64,000 nucleotides of DNA from Chenopodium formosanum (Eukaryota > Streptophyta > Magnoliopsida > Caryophyllales > Amaranthaceae): contig CM044872.1 of assembly GCA_024500155.1 (NCBI GenBank), forward strand, positions 50,101,460-50,165,459, written 5' to 3'. Below are positions 10,218-20,301 of this stretch, piece by piece. How positions within the stretch are numbered: the stretch's first letter is position 1; each line of letters starts with the position of its first letter. The notes under the pieces were generated by a model. It worked only from the letters and a program-made list of their open reading frames with translations. It did no database searches and was not told where the DNA came from. The position numbers were made by a program, and so were the translations under genes.

Positions 10218-11006
10218 CACTACTAGAAATGAGCCATTTTCCGATGGCAAAAATCCATCGGTAAAAGTGTAAAAAACCATCGGTATTTCATTTACCGATG
10301 GCTGCCATCGGTAAAAAACCATCGGATAATAATACGTCGGAAAAATCGAAAATACCGATGGAAAAGCCATCGGTAAACTTAATACCGATGGTTTTACCGA
10401 TGGCTACAAACCATCGCTACCTTTTTAAATACCGATAGCAATAGCCATCGGCTTTTTTATTCCGATGGTCAAAAGCCATCGGCATTTTTCGATTACCGAT
10501 GGCTTTGACCATCGGTAATTTTTTTACAAAAAAATAAAAAAAAAATTAAACCCCCTACCCACCCACCCACCCCCTGCCCTTGCCCCCTGCCCCATACCCC
10601 ACTCACACCTCCTACTGCCATCTACCCACAACCACCCACCACGCCACCACCGCAACCCCAATCCACCTACCACCACCCTCTTCAACCACTTAACACCACT
10701 AACCACCACTCGAAACAGTACAAAATAAATCCACAAAAATCAACCCGAAATCAACAATAAAAAAACAAATGAAATGACCCTGAAAATCAACCAAAAATAC
10801 GAAAAACAACAAAGATAACATCGAAAATCAACCAAAAAACAAAATTCAACCCCAAAAAAGACGAAAAACATGAAATCAACCCATTTAAAAAACCAAAATC
10901 AACACAACATTGCCGAAATAAACTTTAAAGCAAAGATAACCACGAAAAATCAACACAACATGGCCATCGGTATTTTCCATCGGTAAACGCACTTATTCTT
11001 GTAGTG
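10218..11006. mobile_element. Nested small CACTA element, 789 bases
   Basis: The ends CACTACTAGAAAT and ATTCTTGTAGTG form imperfect terminal inverted repeats, with the 3-base target duplication TTC at 10215-10217 and 11007-11009. Subterminal copies of TACCGATGG and its complement CCATCGGTA occur many times at the left end (10240-10515) and a few times at the right. It has no transposase. It interrupts the 24-base minisatellite of the outer element, so it is the younger insertion. Confidence 0.9.
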
Positions 11007-11198
11007 TTCTCCATTAAAGCGCACTCTGATTTCAAATTGTCGCGACTCCATTTCTCACTGCCTAGCTCTCTCCATTGAAGCAGCTCAAGCTCGGTCCCGC
11101 TCAAGAAATTCCCAGCTTCCTGTAAGCTCTCCTCCCCCAATTTTGTAACCCTTGTGTCAATTTGCTTAATTGCAATTACTTAATTAGGTTTTTTTTTT

Positions 11199-12120
11199 AT
11201 TTCATTGATTTCAATTCATAGAAACCAAAATATAAGTTAATTATGGATATTGTGTGTTTTATTTCTATAATTTGGACCATTACATGAAAGATGGGAAAGA
11301 TAGAAGTCCCTTAGGCAATATTGAAGCCTTTTTGGCTTTATATGCTCCCAAACGTGAGTAAATGGTCTTATTTCATTGATTTCAATTCATAAAAACCAAA
11401 ATATAAGTTAATTATGGATGTTATGTGTTTTATTTCTATAATTTGGACCAATACATGAAAGATGGGAAAGATAGAAGCCCCTTAGGCAATTTTGAAGCCT
11501 TTTTGGCTTTATATGCTCCCAAAAGTGGGTAAATGGTCCTATTTCATTGATTTCAATTCATAGAAACCAAAATATAAGTTAATTATGGATGTTGTGTGTT
11601 TTATTTCTATAATTTGGACCAATACATGAAAGATGGGAAAGATAGAAGCCCCTTAGGCAAATTTGAAGCCTTTTTGGCTTTATATGCTCCCAAAAGTGAG
11701 TAAATGGTCCTATTTCATTGATTTCAATTCATATAAACCAAAATATAAGTTAATTATGGATGTTGTGTGTTTTATTTTTATAATTTGGACTAATACATGA
11801 AAGATGGGAAAGATAGAAGCCCCTTAGGCAATTTTGAAGCCTTTTTGGCTTTATATGCTCCCAAAAGTGAGTAAATGGTCCTATTTCATTGATTTCAATT
11901 CATAGAAACCAAAATATAAGTTAATTATGGATGTTGTGTGTTTTATTTTTATAATTTGGACTAATACATGAAAGATGGGAAAGATAGAAGCCCCTTAGGC
12001 AATTTTGAAGCCTTTTTGGCTTTACAAAAGTGAGTAAATGGTCCTATTTCATTGATTTCAATTCATAGAAACCAAAATATAAGTTAATTATGGATGTTAT
12101 GTGTTTTATTTCTATATTTT
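11199..12120 (+). repeat. 171-base tandem array, five full units and a partial
   Basis: Units start with ATTTCATTGATTTCAATTCA at 11199, 11370, 11541, 11712, 11883 and 12046. The first four spacings are exactly 171 bases. The fifth is 163 because 8 bases near 'TATGCTCC' are missing. Units are nearly identical, which points to recent amplification or homogenisation. The array sits within the CACTA element, upstream of the Ulp1-like exon, probably in an intron. Confidence 0.93.
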
Positions 12121-12235
12121 GAGTTTTAATTCTATAATTTGGACCATCACATTTATTCAAATGATTGTTTTTATTATGGATTGTTTTTATTTTGTAACCT
12201 CATTTATATGTTTTTTTTTTAATTTTTTTATATAG

Positions 12236-12337
12236 GATTATTGTCCAAGAAAAGCCCCGTATGATGTTGACGAGTTGAATGTGGTTCGAGAACAATGGGC
12301 GCACTACTTTAGGACAAAGTATTTATTGAATGCATAG
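12236..12337 (+). pseudogene. C-terminal exon of a Ulp1-like cysteine protease gene carried by the CACTA element
   Basis: A pyrimidine-rich tract ending in TATATAG is followed by an open 33-codon stretch that starts DYCPRKAPYDVDEL and continues NVVREQWAHYF before TAG. This resembles the last exon of Ulp1/SENP-like proteases that plant DNA transposons often carry, whose tails commonly have 'EEIDEVREEWA..F'. The catalytic His, Asp and Cys region is absent, so only a remnant is left. The assignment rests on about 20 residues. Confidence 0.4.
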
Positions 12338-13104
12338 CAATTTGCTTAGGTAGAACATTAATAATATTATTAGTGTTGTTCGTTGTATGTGTTGGATAAA
12401 TTTATACAAGTTCTTATTTGTAATATTATACTAGAATTTTATATTATGTCGTATTAATTTTTACGAAAGTCGGTATAATTGTTTATCTACAGGAACAGGT
12501 TTATTATAACAGGTTTTAATTAAAATATATTAGTTATATATAAATACATGCTGCCGAAATTTAATAAAAAAAAAAATTTAATTTAATGACTATTTGTAAC
12601 GGGCAAGGGATTTGTCAATTACAAATAAGCACTTATTCGTAACGGGCGTTTTTGTTGCCCGTTACAAATAAGTACTTAAGATACACCATAAAACCTTATT
12701 CGTAACGGGCAGATAAAGTGTCCGTTACGAATAATGGGTTATTCGTAACCGGCGTTTTTAGTGCCCGTTACGAATAAGGACTTATTTTAGTTCAAAAAAG
12801 GACTTATTTGTAACGGGCACCTGAAACGCCCGTTACGAATAACCGGTTATTCGTAACGGACATATATACGAATAAGAACTTATTCGTAACGGACAACGCC
12901 CGTTACGAATAATAATGGCCATCCGTAACGGCCGCATACGTAACGGACACTGCCCGTTACGGATGGCGTTTTTTCCACTAGTGTGGGAAGTTAATTTTGC
13001 ACAAATATTGTTGTAATCTGGTGGGTATTTTAATGCAAATGAGTCGATCATTTTGGGACTAAAATTAGGCCAAAAGGGTCGAAGTTTTGGGGACGGAGGG
13101 AGTA

Positions 13105-13488
13105 AGACAGAACCCAATTTGGCCGACCTGACCTGACCCAAATGACTCGAAATTTACTCAATTTGACCTGTTTATCATAATTTGTAATTATCTAAACCAC
13201 TCGAAAAAAACGACCCAAACAACCCAAAATATGACCCAAACCCGACATGTTACTATTTCAATTTTAAATAAAGAAAATAGAAATTGTGTTTACCTACCAG
13301 CTAATATTTTTCGCATCCTAATGATGTGGCCTAATTTAACCGCCAAAACTTTATCCACTCTATTAATAGCCCCTTTTTTTCCGCCAAACCTATAATACCA
13401 AGTCCTTTTGAGCAATTAACTGAAGGCACAACTGTCCGATCATCTATTAACCATGCAATCTCAACCGTCCATTACTTTTCTTGATCCA
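13105..13488. other. Spacer between the Stowaway nest and the possible transcription unit
   Basis: AT-rich sequence with several 'GACCCAAA'-like stretches (13115-13250). No gene was seen. Confidence 0.35.
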
Positions 13489-16400
13489 CTATATATATCT
13501 GATACTTTTACCTGTTTTCTAATTCCTTTTCCCTCTTGTCAAAAAAAAAAAAAAAAAAAAAAAAAATCCTTTTCTCTCTCCTCTTAACCATGTCTTCTTC
13601 ACCTCGATCATATTTCTCGAAAAAAATTTTCGTTCTTCAAATTAATCCATTAATCGTACTTCAAATTAATCAATTGATCGTGCTTCAAATTCATTGATTA
13701 ATTGTTCAATGATTTATTTGGTTTGGTTCGCGTCTATTCCTGATTATTTCTTCACTTTTTGCAGATTTGATTGATTTCGGAGGTATTAATTTATTATCTG
13801 ATCTTATTCACTCAATTATGATTTATTTGCAGAAATTATGATTTCTTGAAATTTTCAGTGTTTTCTCTTTGTTTCGGTAGAATTTTACGATCGCTTGGCG
13901 TAGGAGATTTGAATTTGATTCGAATATGTCGTCTCTGCCTTTCTTTGAATCGTTTTATGTTTTTGATTATTGTTATTCAAGCATATCTAATAAGAATAAG
14001 ATCGACGAATTTTCCAGATTATTAAAGTTTTTATTGCAAAATTGCTTAATCGTATGACTTTCACGTTATATTTCTTTTTGTTTAATTTGATTGAAATTTA
14101 CGAATATTTAGGTTAATTTTTCTGTTTGGATATGAATATATCTCTGTGAATTTAGGCTATTTTGTCTGTTTGGATTTGATTATATCGCTATTATTTCAAG
14201 AATTTGATTGCTGCATATATCTCTCTTTATTGTTGGAAAACTTGAAATTGGTTATTGTTTTCGTTCTATTGACTCTCTATTGGTATGTGATGAATATTAA
14301 ATTTGATCTTTATAGGTTTGAAATTGAAATTTAAAGATCATGTATGTAAATGATTTCATGCGATTCAAGAAGCTTGATTCATCTTTGCTTGTTTGGTTGG
14401 ACGAATTTATGTGTTTAGCTTGAGTGTGTTGATTTCTAGTATGACTGAAAATCTTACAGTCGCTTGATTTTTACTATATTGCTGGTTGGAACCAGGACTC
14501 TTGCAGTGCTCTGATGTGTGGACTAGACGACTAGTGGTTTGGTCTTGCTTGATCGTCGGATGTTCTGCACGATTCAGCGGGCTGATAGAGCCATATAAGA
14601 AGATGGCTGCGCTGCTGTTTGGCTCTCCCAATGTTATGGTGTGTTCATATAGTATGTACTGTGTTATTGGTGAGTTTATTATATGTGGATGAGAAAGTGG
14701 CATTATTAGGGTTAGTGTGTTGGGGAGAATGGAGTGTTTTCCTTGTTTTTGTGAATTGGTCTTGTTAGTCGACCTTTGCCATGTCGGGTGTGCTTGCTTG
14801 GCAGGTCATCAATGTCAATAAAAGATCGTTTTTTGTGGTTTTGTTGGGAGATGGCACGGGGTTTTTCCCGGCTCTCCCAACGGTGTGTGCGTGTGTTCTT
14901 TCTGTTTTTCTTAATTTGTCTCCCTTTCCCTGCACCCGTTGCGCTTGAATCATCAAACTCCACCGCTATTGTCACATCGATCAAATCAAATGATTGCGTT
15001 GGACAACATATGGCCAAGATCCAATTTTGCCAAGGTATATTTATCAAATTCTATATTTATCAAAATCCTTTCTAATTTTCCTCTTTTATTACTTAGTACG
15101 ACTAAATTGCAATGCAATCTGCAAAGGTTAAGTTGGTGTCATTATTCACATCAAGGCGTCTTACAATTGGTGTCTTCGAAATTGTTTGCATGCACAGAAC
15201 CTTGCTCTTTGAAACTTTTGCATATTAGGGCTTCAAGGCCTCCTACAATTGTCTTGTACAGAGTATATTTTGGGAAATTCTGCTTATTTAGAACTTAATT
15301 TATTTTGAGAATGTCACGTCTCTTCATTAAGTTACCCATACAAACTTACTCCATAACTTCCATGAACATTCTCATGTGGAAAGCTACATTCAGTTCCCAT
15401 ATTTATCCAAAGAATAGGCAACCATGTTTTTGAATAAGCTACTCTGATTAAGCAACTCCCACGCAATTTGTAGAGGGTATTGCAAATGTGATTACTACTT
15501 GCCAATTGCACAGATAGGTCATCCTTGTTTATATGTACTGCACCATCGTATATGTGTACGCTGCACCAATCCTCATATGTCAACATGTGTGTAGTTACCC
15601 CATACAGATTATAATTTTTTGAAAAGCATATTGTTTGGGGTTGTTTGGCAATCTCCCAACCATGTAAGTATTTAGTTTCACAGCTTCATGCCACTGTAAT
15701 CCTTGAAGTAGATTCTAGGTTTATTTATTATACATTCTGTTCAAGCAACTTGATGCTCAATTTTATTCAAACAATCTATTACCAACGAGCAATTTTTGAT
15801 TTTTTTTTTAAAATTAAAATTCTGCTCTTTGTTGCTTTTGTTTTGCATTTTACATTACTTTGAACCGAGAACAATAGTGGTGAGTCTTGCAAGTGTTTAA
15901 TTATTGATGTAATAGAAATTGTGTCATTCTCCTTGTACACTTTTGTATTAGAATTTCCTCTACAGGTTTTATTCATTTTAGGTGCCAGACTGTTGATACT
16001 CTAACGATATGTGGCCAAGTTGCTGTTCTGATTTTGAGGATCGGATCCCATCTGCACGTCTACAACTGTCGCCGCTTGTTAGTTTTGCATGGATGGTTAG
16101 CCTAGCAATGAGGCACTATCAAATATGCTCGTTAGAAAGCTTTGATATTTATGATTACAGTACTTGTTCACAGTTGAATGTAAACTGAATATGTTCTCAA
16201 CGCCAAAGGAATAAAGAATAGTTGAAGTGTTGATTGTTGATGCTTGATATGTTTTGCCAATATCACAACTTCAACGATTCAATGCTGAGTTGCTGTTGTC
16301 AAAGTGAGATTTGCACCTATTAATAATATTTCTTGATTGATTGTCGACTATTTCTCTAAGATATGTTTTCCCTGCCTTACCTTTATTTATTCAATTTATA

Positions 16401-16620
16401 ATGATTAATAGATTATAAATTGCTTAAGTTTGTCCTTTTTTTTTTTTTTTGGTTTATTACTTGAATAATTATGAAGTTCCTTTGTGTTACACTTCCTGGG
16501 AGTAGAAGATGATGCTCATCGCAATCAGTTTGATTGTTGTGCGGTTATTTGATCTTTGTCTTTCGTTTTGCCTATTCAGTCTGTCAGTCTCACAGAGTGT
16601 TCAGTGTTCAGCTTAGTTAA
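13489..16620 (+). ncRNA. Possible transcription unit, non-coding or with short ORFs
   Basis: A TATA box (ACTATATATATCT, 13488-13500) is followed by a CT-rich stretch with a 26-A run, resembling a 5' leader. A possible donor occurs at GGAG/GTATTAAT (about 13780). Two GC-richer blocks (14490-14640 and 14760-15035) could be exons, the second ending at a possible donor TTGCCAAG/GTATATTT. Their ORFs (62 to 119 codons) show no domain I know and are mutually out of frame. A long non-coding RNA, a decayed gene or plain intergenic DNA all remain possible. Confidence 0.2.
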
Positions 16621-16729
16621 TTATTGGATATGGATCGGATGGTAGGAGAGGATGAGGGCTTGAAACAAATGACAACGGGCAAGTAAGACTCTTCGGCTAT
16701 TTTGTGTGTTGAGCTGCGCTGTTAGCCTG

Positions 16730-16732
<3 letters not shown>

Positions 16733-16779
<47 letters not shown>
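16733..16779. repeat. Poly-T tract, about 47 bases
   Basis: An uninterrupted T run just left of the hAT MITE. It could be the tail of a retroposed copy on the minus strand, but no body was identified. Confidence 0.8.
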
Positions 16780-16780
<1 letters not shown>

Positions 16781-16808
16781 AGCTTCAGGATAGTCTTGTT
16801 ATGAGAAA

Positions 16809-17374
16809 TAGGGGTGTCCATAATTCGGATAAAAATCGAAATCCAATCCAATCCAAACCGAATTATCACTTCGGATTGGATCCGAACTTTAAATCGGATT
16901 GGATCGGATTGAGATTTTTTAGAAATTCGGATTTTCGGATTGGATCGGATTTACCCTAATTGGATCCAATCCAACCGAAAACCGAATTGTAAAATTAAGC
17001 TTGTATAAATATGGATTTCTTTATTTTTTGAAGTTTAGCTCAAATACTTATTACTACAAAAAATAAATTAGGGAGACTCTGTATTAATTAATTAATGACT
17101 TGACGTTGAACTATTTATTTTACTCATTATTTTAAAGACTTTTATTTTTATTAAAGCTTTATTTTTATAATTGTATTAGGAGCTAAAAATTAATGTATTA
17201 TACTTCGGATTTTCGGATCGGATCCAAATAACCGAATTTTAATTCGGATTGGATCGGATTGGATCAAGAGAGAAATTCGGATCGGATCGGATTGAAAAAT
17301 TGAAAACCGAATTATATTTCGGATTGGATCGGATTCGGACTAAATCCAAACCGAAAACCGAACGGACACCCCTA
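16809..17374. mobile_element. hAT-type MITE, 566 bases
   Basis: Terminal inverted repeats TAGGGGTGTCC and GGACACCCCTA are flanked by an exact 8-base target duplication, ATGAGAAA (16801-16808 and 17375-17382), the hAT hallmark. The subterminal parts are dense in GGATTGGATCGGATT-like repeats in both orientations. There is no transposase. An exact target duplication suggests a fairly young insertion. Confidence 0.9.
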
Positions 17375-17434
17375 ATGAGAAAAAGCATGATGCGGGGACC
17401 TCGGTTAAAAATTCATGTTATGTGAGGTGAATCA

Positions 17435-17509
17435 TGATCTATAAGCTCTAAATGGAAAGAGCGCCCAAATTATGTTTGGGGGTTGGTGGTTCAAATCCAT
17501 CTAGATCCA
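17435..17509 (+). tRNA. tRNA-like cloverleaf, apparent anticodon UAU (Ile), possibly a pseudogene or tRNA-derived repeat
   Basis: The sequence folds by eye into a full cloverleaf. The acceptor is TGATCTA/TAGATCC with the first pair mismatched. The D stem is GCTC/GAGC, and the anticodon stem is CCCAA/TTGGG around the 7-base loop ATTATGT. The T stem is GGTGG/CCATC around TTCAAAT, and the discriminator is A. The B box (GGTTCAAATCC) fits, but the A box is poor and there are three bases, not two, between acceptor and D stem. It does not match the nuclear tRNA-Ile(UAU) I know of. It may be an organellar-type insert or a SINE head. Confidence 0.35.
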
Positions 17510-20054
17510 TTCTTTCAACTCATACAATTGATTATATGGCAGAGAGAGTATGAATTAGTGTTTATATTGACGATTTGTGTTACGACTTATGAATTATAAC
17601 TTTGGGTTTAAAGTTTATTCCAATTTTAAAAATCACCTCGAGACATTGTCTGAGCACAAAACTACTTTATTGTCCAATTGAACTATTAAAAAAATTTGAT
17701 GAACTATTGTAGATTATTTATTCATAAGTAGCTTAATTATTGGGTGAAATATTTTATTATTTATTTAAAAAGGTGAAAATTCTTTATTCGAAAAATGTGC
17801 ATAATAGCATGACTTGTTTTAGTAATAGTTAATAGTGTAATTTTCAAAACAAATCTAATAGTGTTGGTTTTTTCATTTTTAAGACCTGTAGTTACAACTT
17901 TGAACAATTAATTTTGTCACTCTCGTCCTTAGAAGCAAGTGACAAAATCAATTTTAAGTAATCAAGTTTGTTATCAAATAATCCCGGCACAAAAAAGTTC
18001 TTGAGTTTGATAAATCTAAGAATTAATTTTAATAATAGAGGCTATGCAATATTTTTGGATCTGATAAACTCCAAGGGTAAGATCTCATATTTTTTTTTCA
18101 CCTTAATTATCAAGTGTAAACTTATTACTTTAGACTTAAAATGTTTCATACAGTGCTTAACAGAAATCAGTGTTGCATAACTGCATTCAGAAGGCCTGGC
18201 CTAATATATTATTTATACAAGTATGTACTTGTACAATATTTTGAAGCTATATTATTTCCTATGTCCTGAAGATGCCATGAGGACACCAACAGCCACAACA
18301 AACATCAACAACATGCTAACTAGCAATGTATATGTTTTTCTTGAAGAATTTCTGTACTCGCCGAATAATAGTATAGCCCAAAAGGTGCTCACCAGAGGAA
18401 GTGCCTGATAAATACCATCCAAAAATTTATACAAGTGCATCAGTAAAATAATTGAATTGGAACAGGAAAAAAATGAATAAAATGACTTGTTATATTTGTT
18501 TGGGCAGTGATTGAAATTTAACATACCTCAACAGAATCAGCTGCAGCATAACCAGCAGCCTGACCTCCCATGAACTGAAGGCCATTCCCAAAACCACAGA
18601 GAAGCCCTGCAAGTAAAGCCCAACCCCTTCCTTTCGAGTCTGCCAGGTAGGCCTTAAACGATGACTTTGGCAATTTTAAGATAGGGCGGTATAGGAATAT
18701 GATGTTAAGGACAACAGAAACCACGAAACTAGAGACCGTGAAGTAGAAGAAAGCAGTGTAAACCACCAAATGGGGAACTCCTTTCTTTAGGAGATGGAAC
18801 TGGTCATTTGTTGCTATATTCAATGCTGGAGAGAATAGAGAGATGCACACTCCTGAAAAGAAAGTTATAGCAAGTCCAAGCCAGATGCTTCTATCAAATA
18901 CCTACAAATTATTGAGAGATTACTGAATAACTGATGTATCTGATATAAGCACTACAGGAAGGCAGAGTTTAAAAATGATGGTACTAATAGTTTCGCAATC
19001 ACAAATCTCATATACAGTATAGATATCAATTTGTACTTAGGTGCTACTGAGTAACTATTGCGATGTAACATATTACGGAGTATATGATTTTGTACTACCA
19101 TAGGAAATATTATAGGTCATTCCTAGAAATTTGTTGCAGTTGTTGAAGTAGAATACCTTTATGGATCTCTTATTCTCTAGTTCGACGAGGAATTCTGCAG
19201 TCCCAAATTGTGCCTCTACCTTGGTTTCTTTTCCCTTTTCAGGATCCATTGAAGCACCCTTGTAACTGTCAAAGTTGATTTTGTTACAGAATTGCATTAG
19301 AATACAAACCCACCAATTTCAATTCATTTTATAATTCTTATAAGAGAAGAAGTGAAAATTACTCTGCTTTGTCTTCAAAACCAGTTGACAAATGGCTCAG
19401 TTTCTTTTTGTTATCAGAGGCATTAGATGAGTGAACAAATGAGCCTAAAGTAACAGCAATCAGAAAACACGCTACACCGGGGAAAAGAACTGCTGCCTTG
19501 TTAATTTTGTCATCAAGGAAATAGTTCAATGTGGTTCCTGTAAAGAAAGATTTCAAACCATAGTAAGCATCTCATTACAAACAACCTCAACTTGTCCAAA
19601 GAAAGATTAAATTCACAGCAAAAGGAAAATACCTATTACAACAGTAATGCTACAAACTACCACCTCTACCACTGATAACCCTACTAATGCCCAAGCATAT
19701 TGCGTGGATAGATTTCCGATACTGAGGACTACTCCACCCGCCATTGCGAATAACACACATGGCCAGTTATCCTGCAACAAGCACCCTTACTATATATGAA
19801 CACAAGTAAATGTTACCAAAAGATTGTTAATTGTTGTACTAATACACATAGTATTACACCAATAATATTCTTACATTAAAGAAAATTCTCTTGTTTAAAC
19901 AATAATATAAAGAAAGAGAAGAGGTGACCTGAGAAAGTTGGGTGAAGAAATTAGGCATGCCAGGCTTAGCATCACCAATCTGACCAAGAGTAAGAGCAAT
20001 GATCACAGCAGCTAAAAGATTGGCAATGGAGTAATCAAGATAACTATGTTGAGG

Positions 20055-20059
20055 AAGAC
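20055..20059. repeat. 5-base target-site duplication (left)
   Basis: AAGAC, repeated at 25018-25022 on the other side of the Copia element. Uninterrupted paralogues have a single copy of the corresponding region. Confidence 0.92.
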
Positions 20060-20238
20060 TATTGGGATCATTATATCCTTGTAAATAGTTTTTATTACCC
20101 TTAGTTTATTTAGTGCTTTGGGCTTGTATATTATATTTTGTCTTGTAATTAAAGGCCCATGTGTTGTACTTTTAGGTTGTAATATATTAGCCTTCTACCG
20201 ACATAGAAAGAAAGGAGAACATTTTCTATTTCTCTACA
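20060..20238 (+). repeat. Copia 5' LTR, 179 bases
   Basis: Starts TATTGGGATCATTATATCC and ends TCTCTACA. It differs from the 3' LTR only at the T in GAACATTTTCT (A in the right copy). It contains the promoter for the element RNA; a TATATTATATTTTG stretch could serve as TATA. Confidence 0.95.
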
Positions 20239-20250
20239 TGGTATCAGGCC
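20239..20250 (+). other. Primer-binding site of the Copia element
   Basis: TGGTATCAGGCC directly follows the LTR. It resembles the initiator-Met tRNA complement TGGTATCAGAGC used by plant Copia elements, with differences at its 3' end. Confidence 0.75.
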
Positions 20251-20267
20251 ATTGCGGCTAGGGCAAA

Positions 20268-20292
20268 TTTTTTTTTTTTTTTTTTTTTTTTT
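20268..20292 (+). repeat. 25-base poly-T in the Copia leader
   Basis: A pure T run between the primer-binding site and the gag start at 20302. This is unusual for a region that must be copied first in reverse transcription. Confidence 0.85.
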
Positions 20293-20301
20293 CTCTTCTC
20301 T

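Larger units (their letters stand above)
9694..12983. mobile_element. CACTA (En/Spm) element, non-autonomous, 3.3 kb
   Basis: Perfect terminal inverted repeats CACTAGTGGAAAAAA and TTTTTTCCACTAGTG are flanked by the 3-base target duplication TGG (9691-9693 and 12984-12986). Both subterminal regions (about 9700-9950 and 12590-12970) are packed with direct and inverted copies of TATTCGTAACGGGC, the usual transposase-binding arrangement of this superfamily. The inside holds a 24-base minisatellite, a nested CACTA, a 171-base tandem array and a Ulp1-like gene end. No transposase ORF is present. Confidence 0.92.
9534..13102. mobile_element. Stowaway-like MITE (Tc1/mariner type) split by a CACTA insertion
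   Basis: The left end CTCCATCCCTCCGTCCCC is followed by AAAACTTTGACCCTTTT, and the right end AAAAGGGTCGAAGTTTTGG is followed by GGACGGAGGGAG. Both abut TA dinucleotides (9532-9533 and 13103-13104). Removing the inner CACTA element leaves about 280 bases, a normal Stowaway size. There is no coding capacity. Confidence 0.75.

Noticed and set aside
10524..10736. Trp/Gly-rich minus-strand ORF in the nested CACTA
   Set aside because: Translation of CCACCC-rich simple sequence within a transposon, with no domain.
9694..12983. The regular TTCGTAACGGGC repeats as a CRISPR-like array
   Set aside because: Units are in both orientations, irregularly spaced and bounded by CACTA termini with a TGG duplication; they are subterminal transposon repeats in a plant genome.
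14835..14885. Hairpin GTTGGGAGA...TCTCCCAAC as a microRNA precursor
   Set aside because: The perfect stem is only about 9 base pairs with a short, unpaired interior, too small for a plant MIR, and it matches no known miRNA family.
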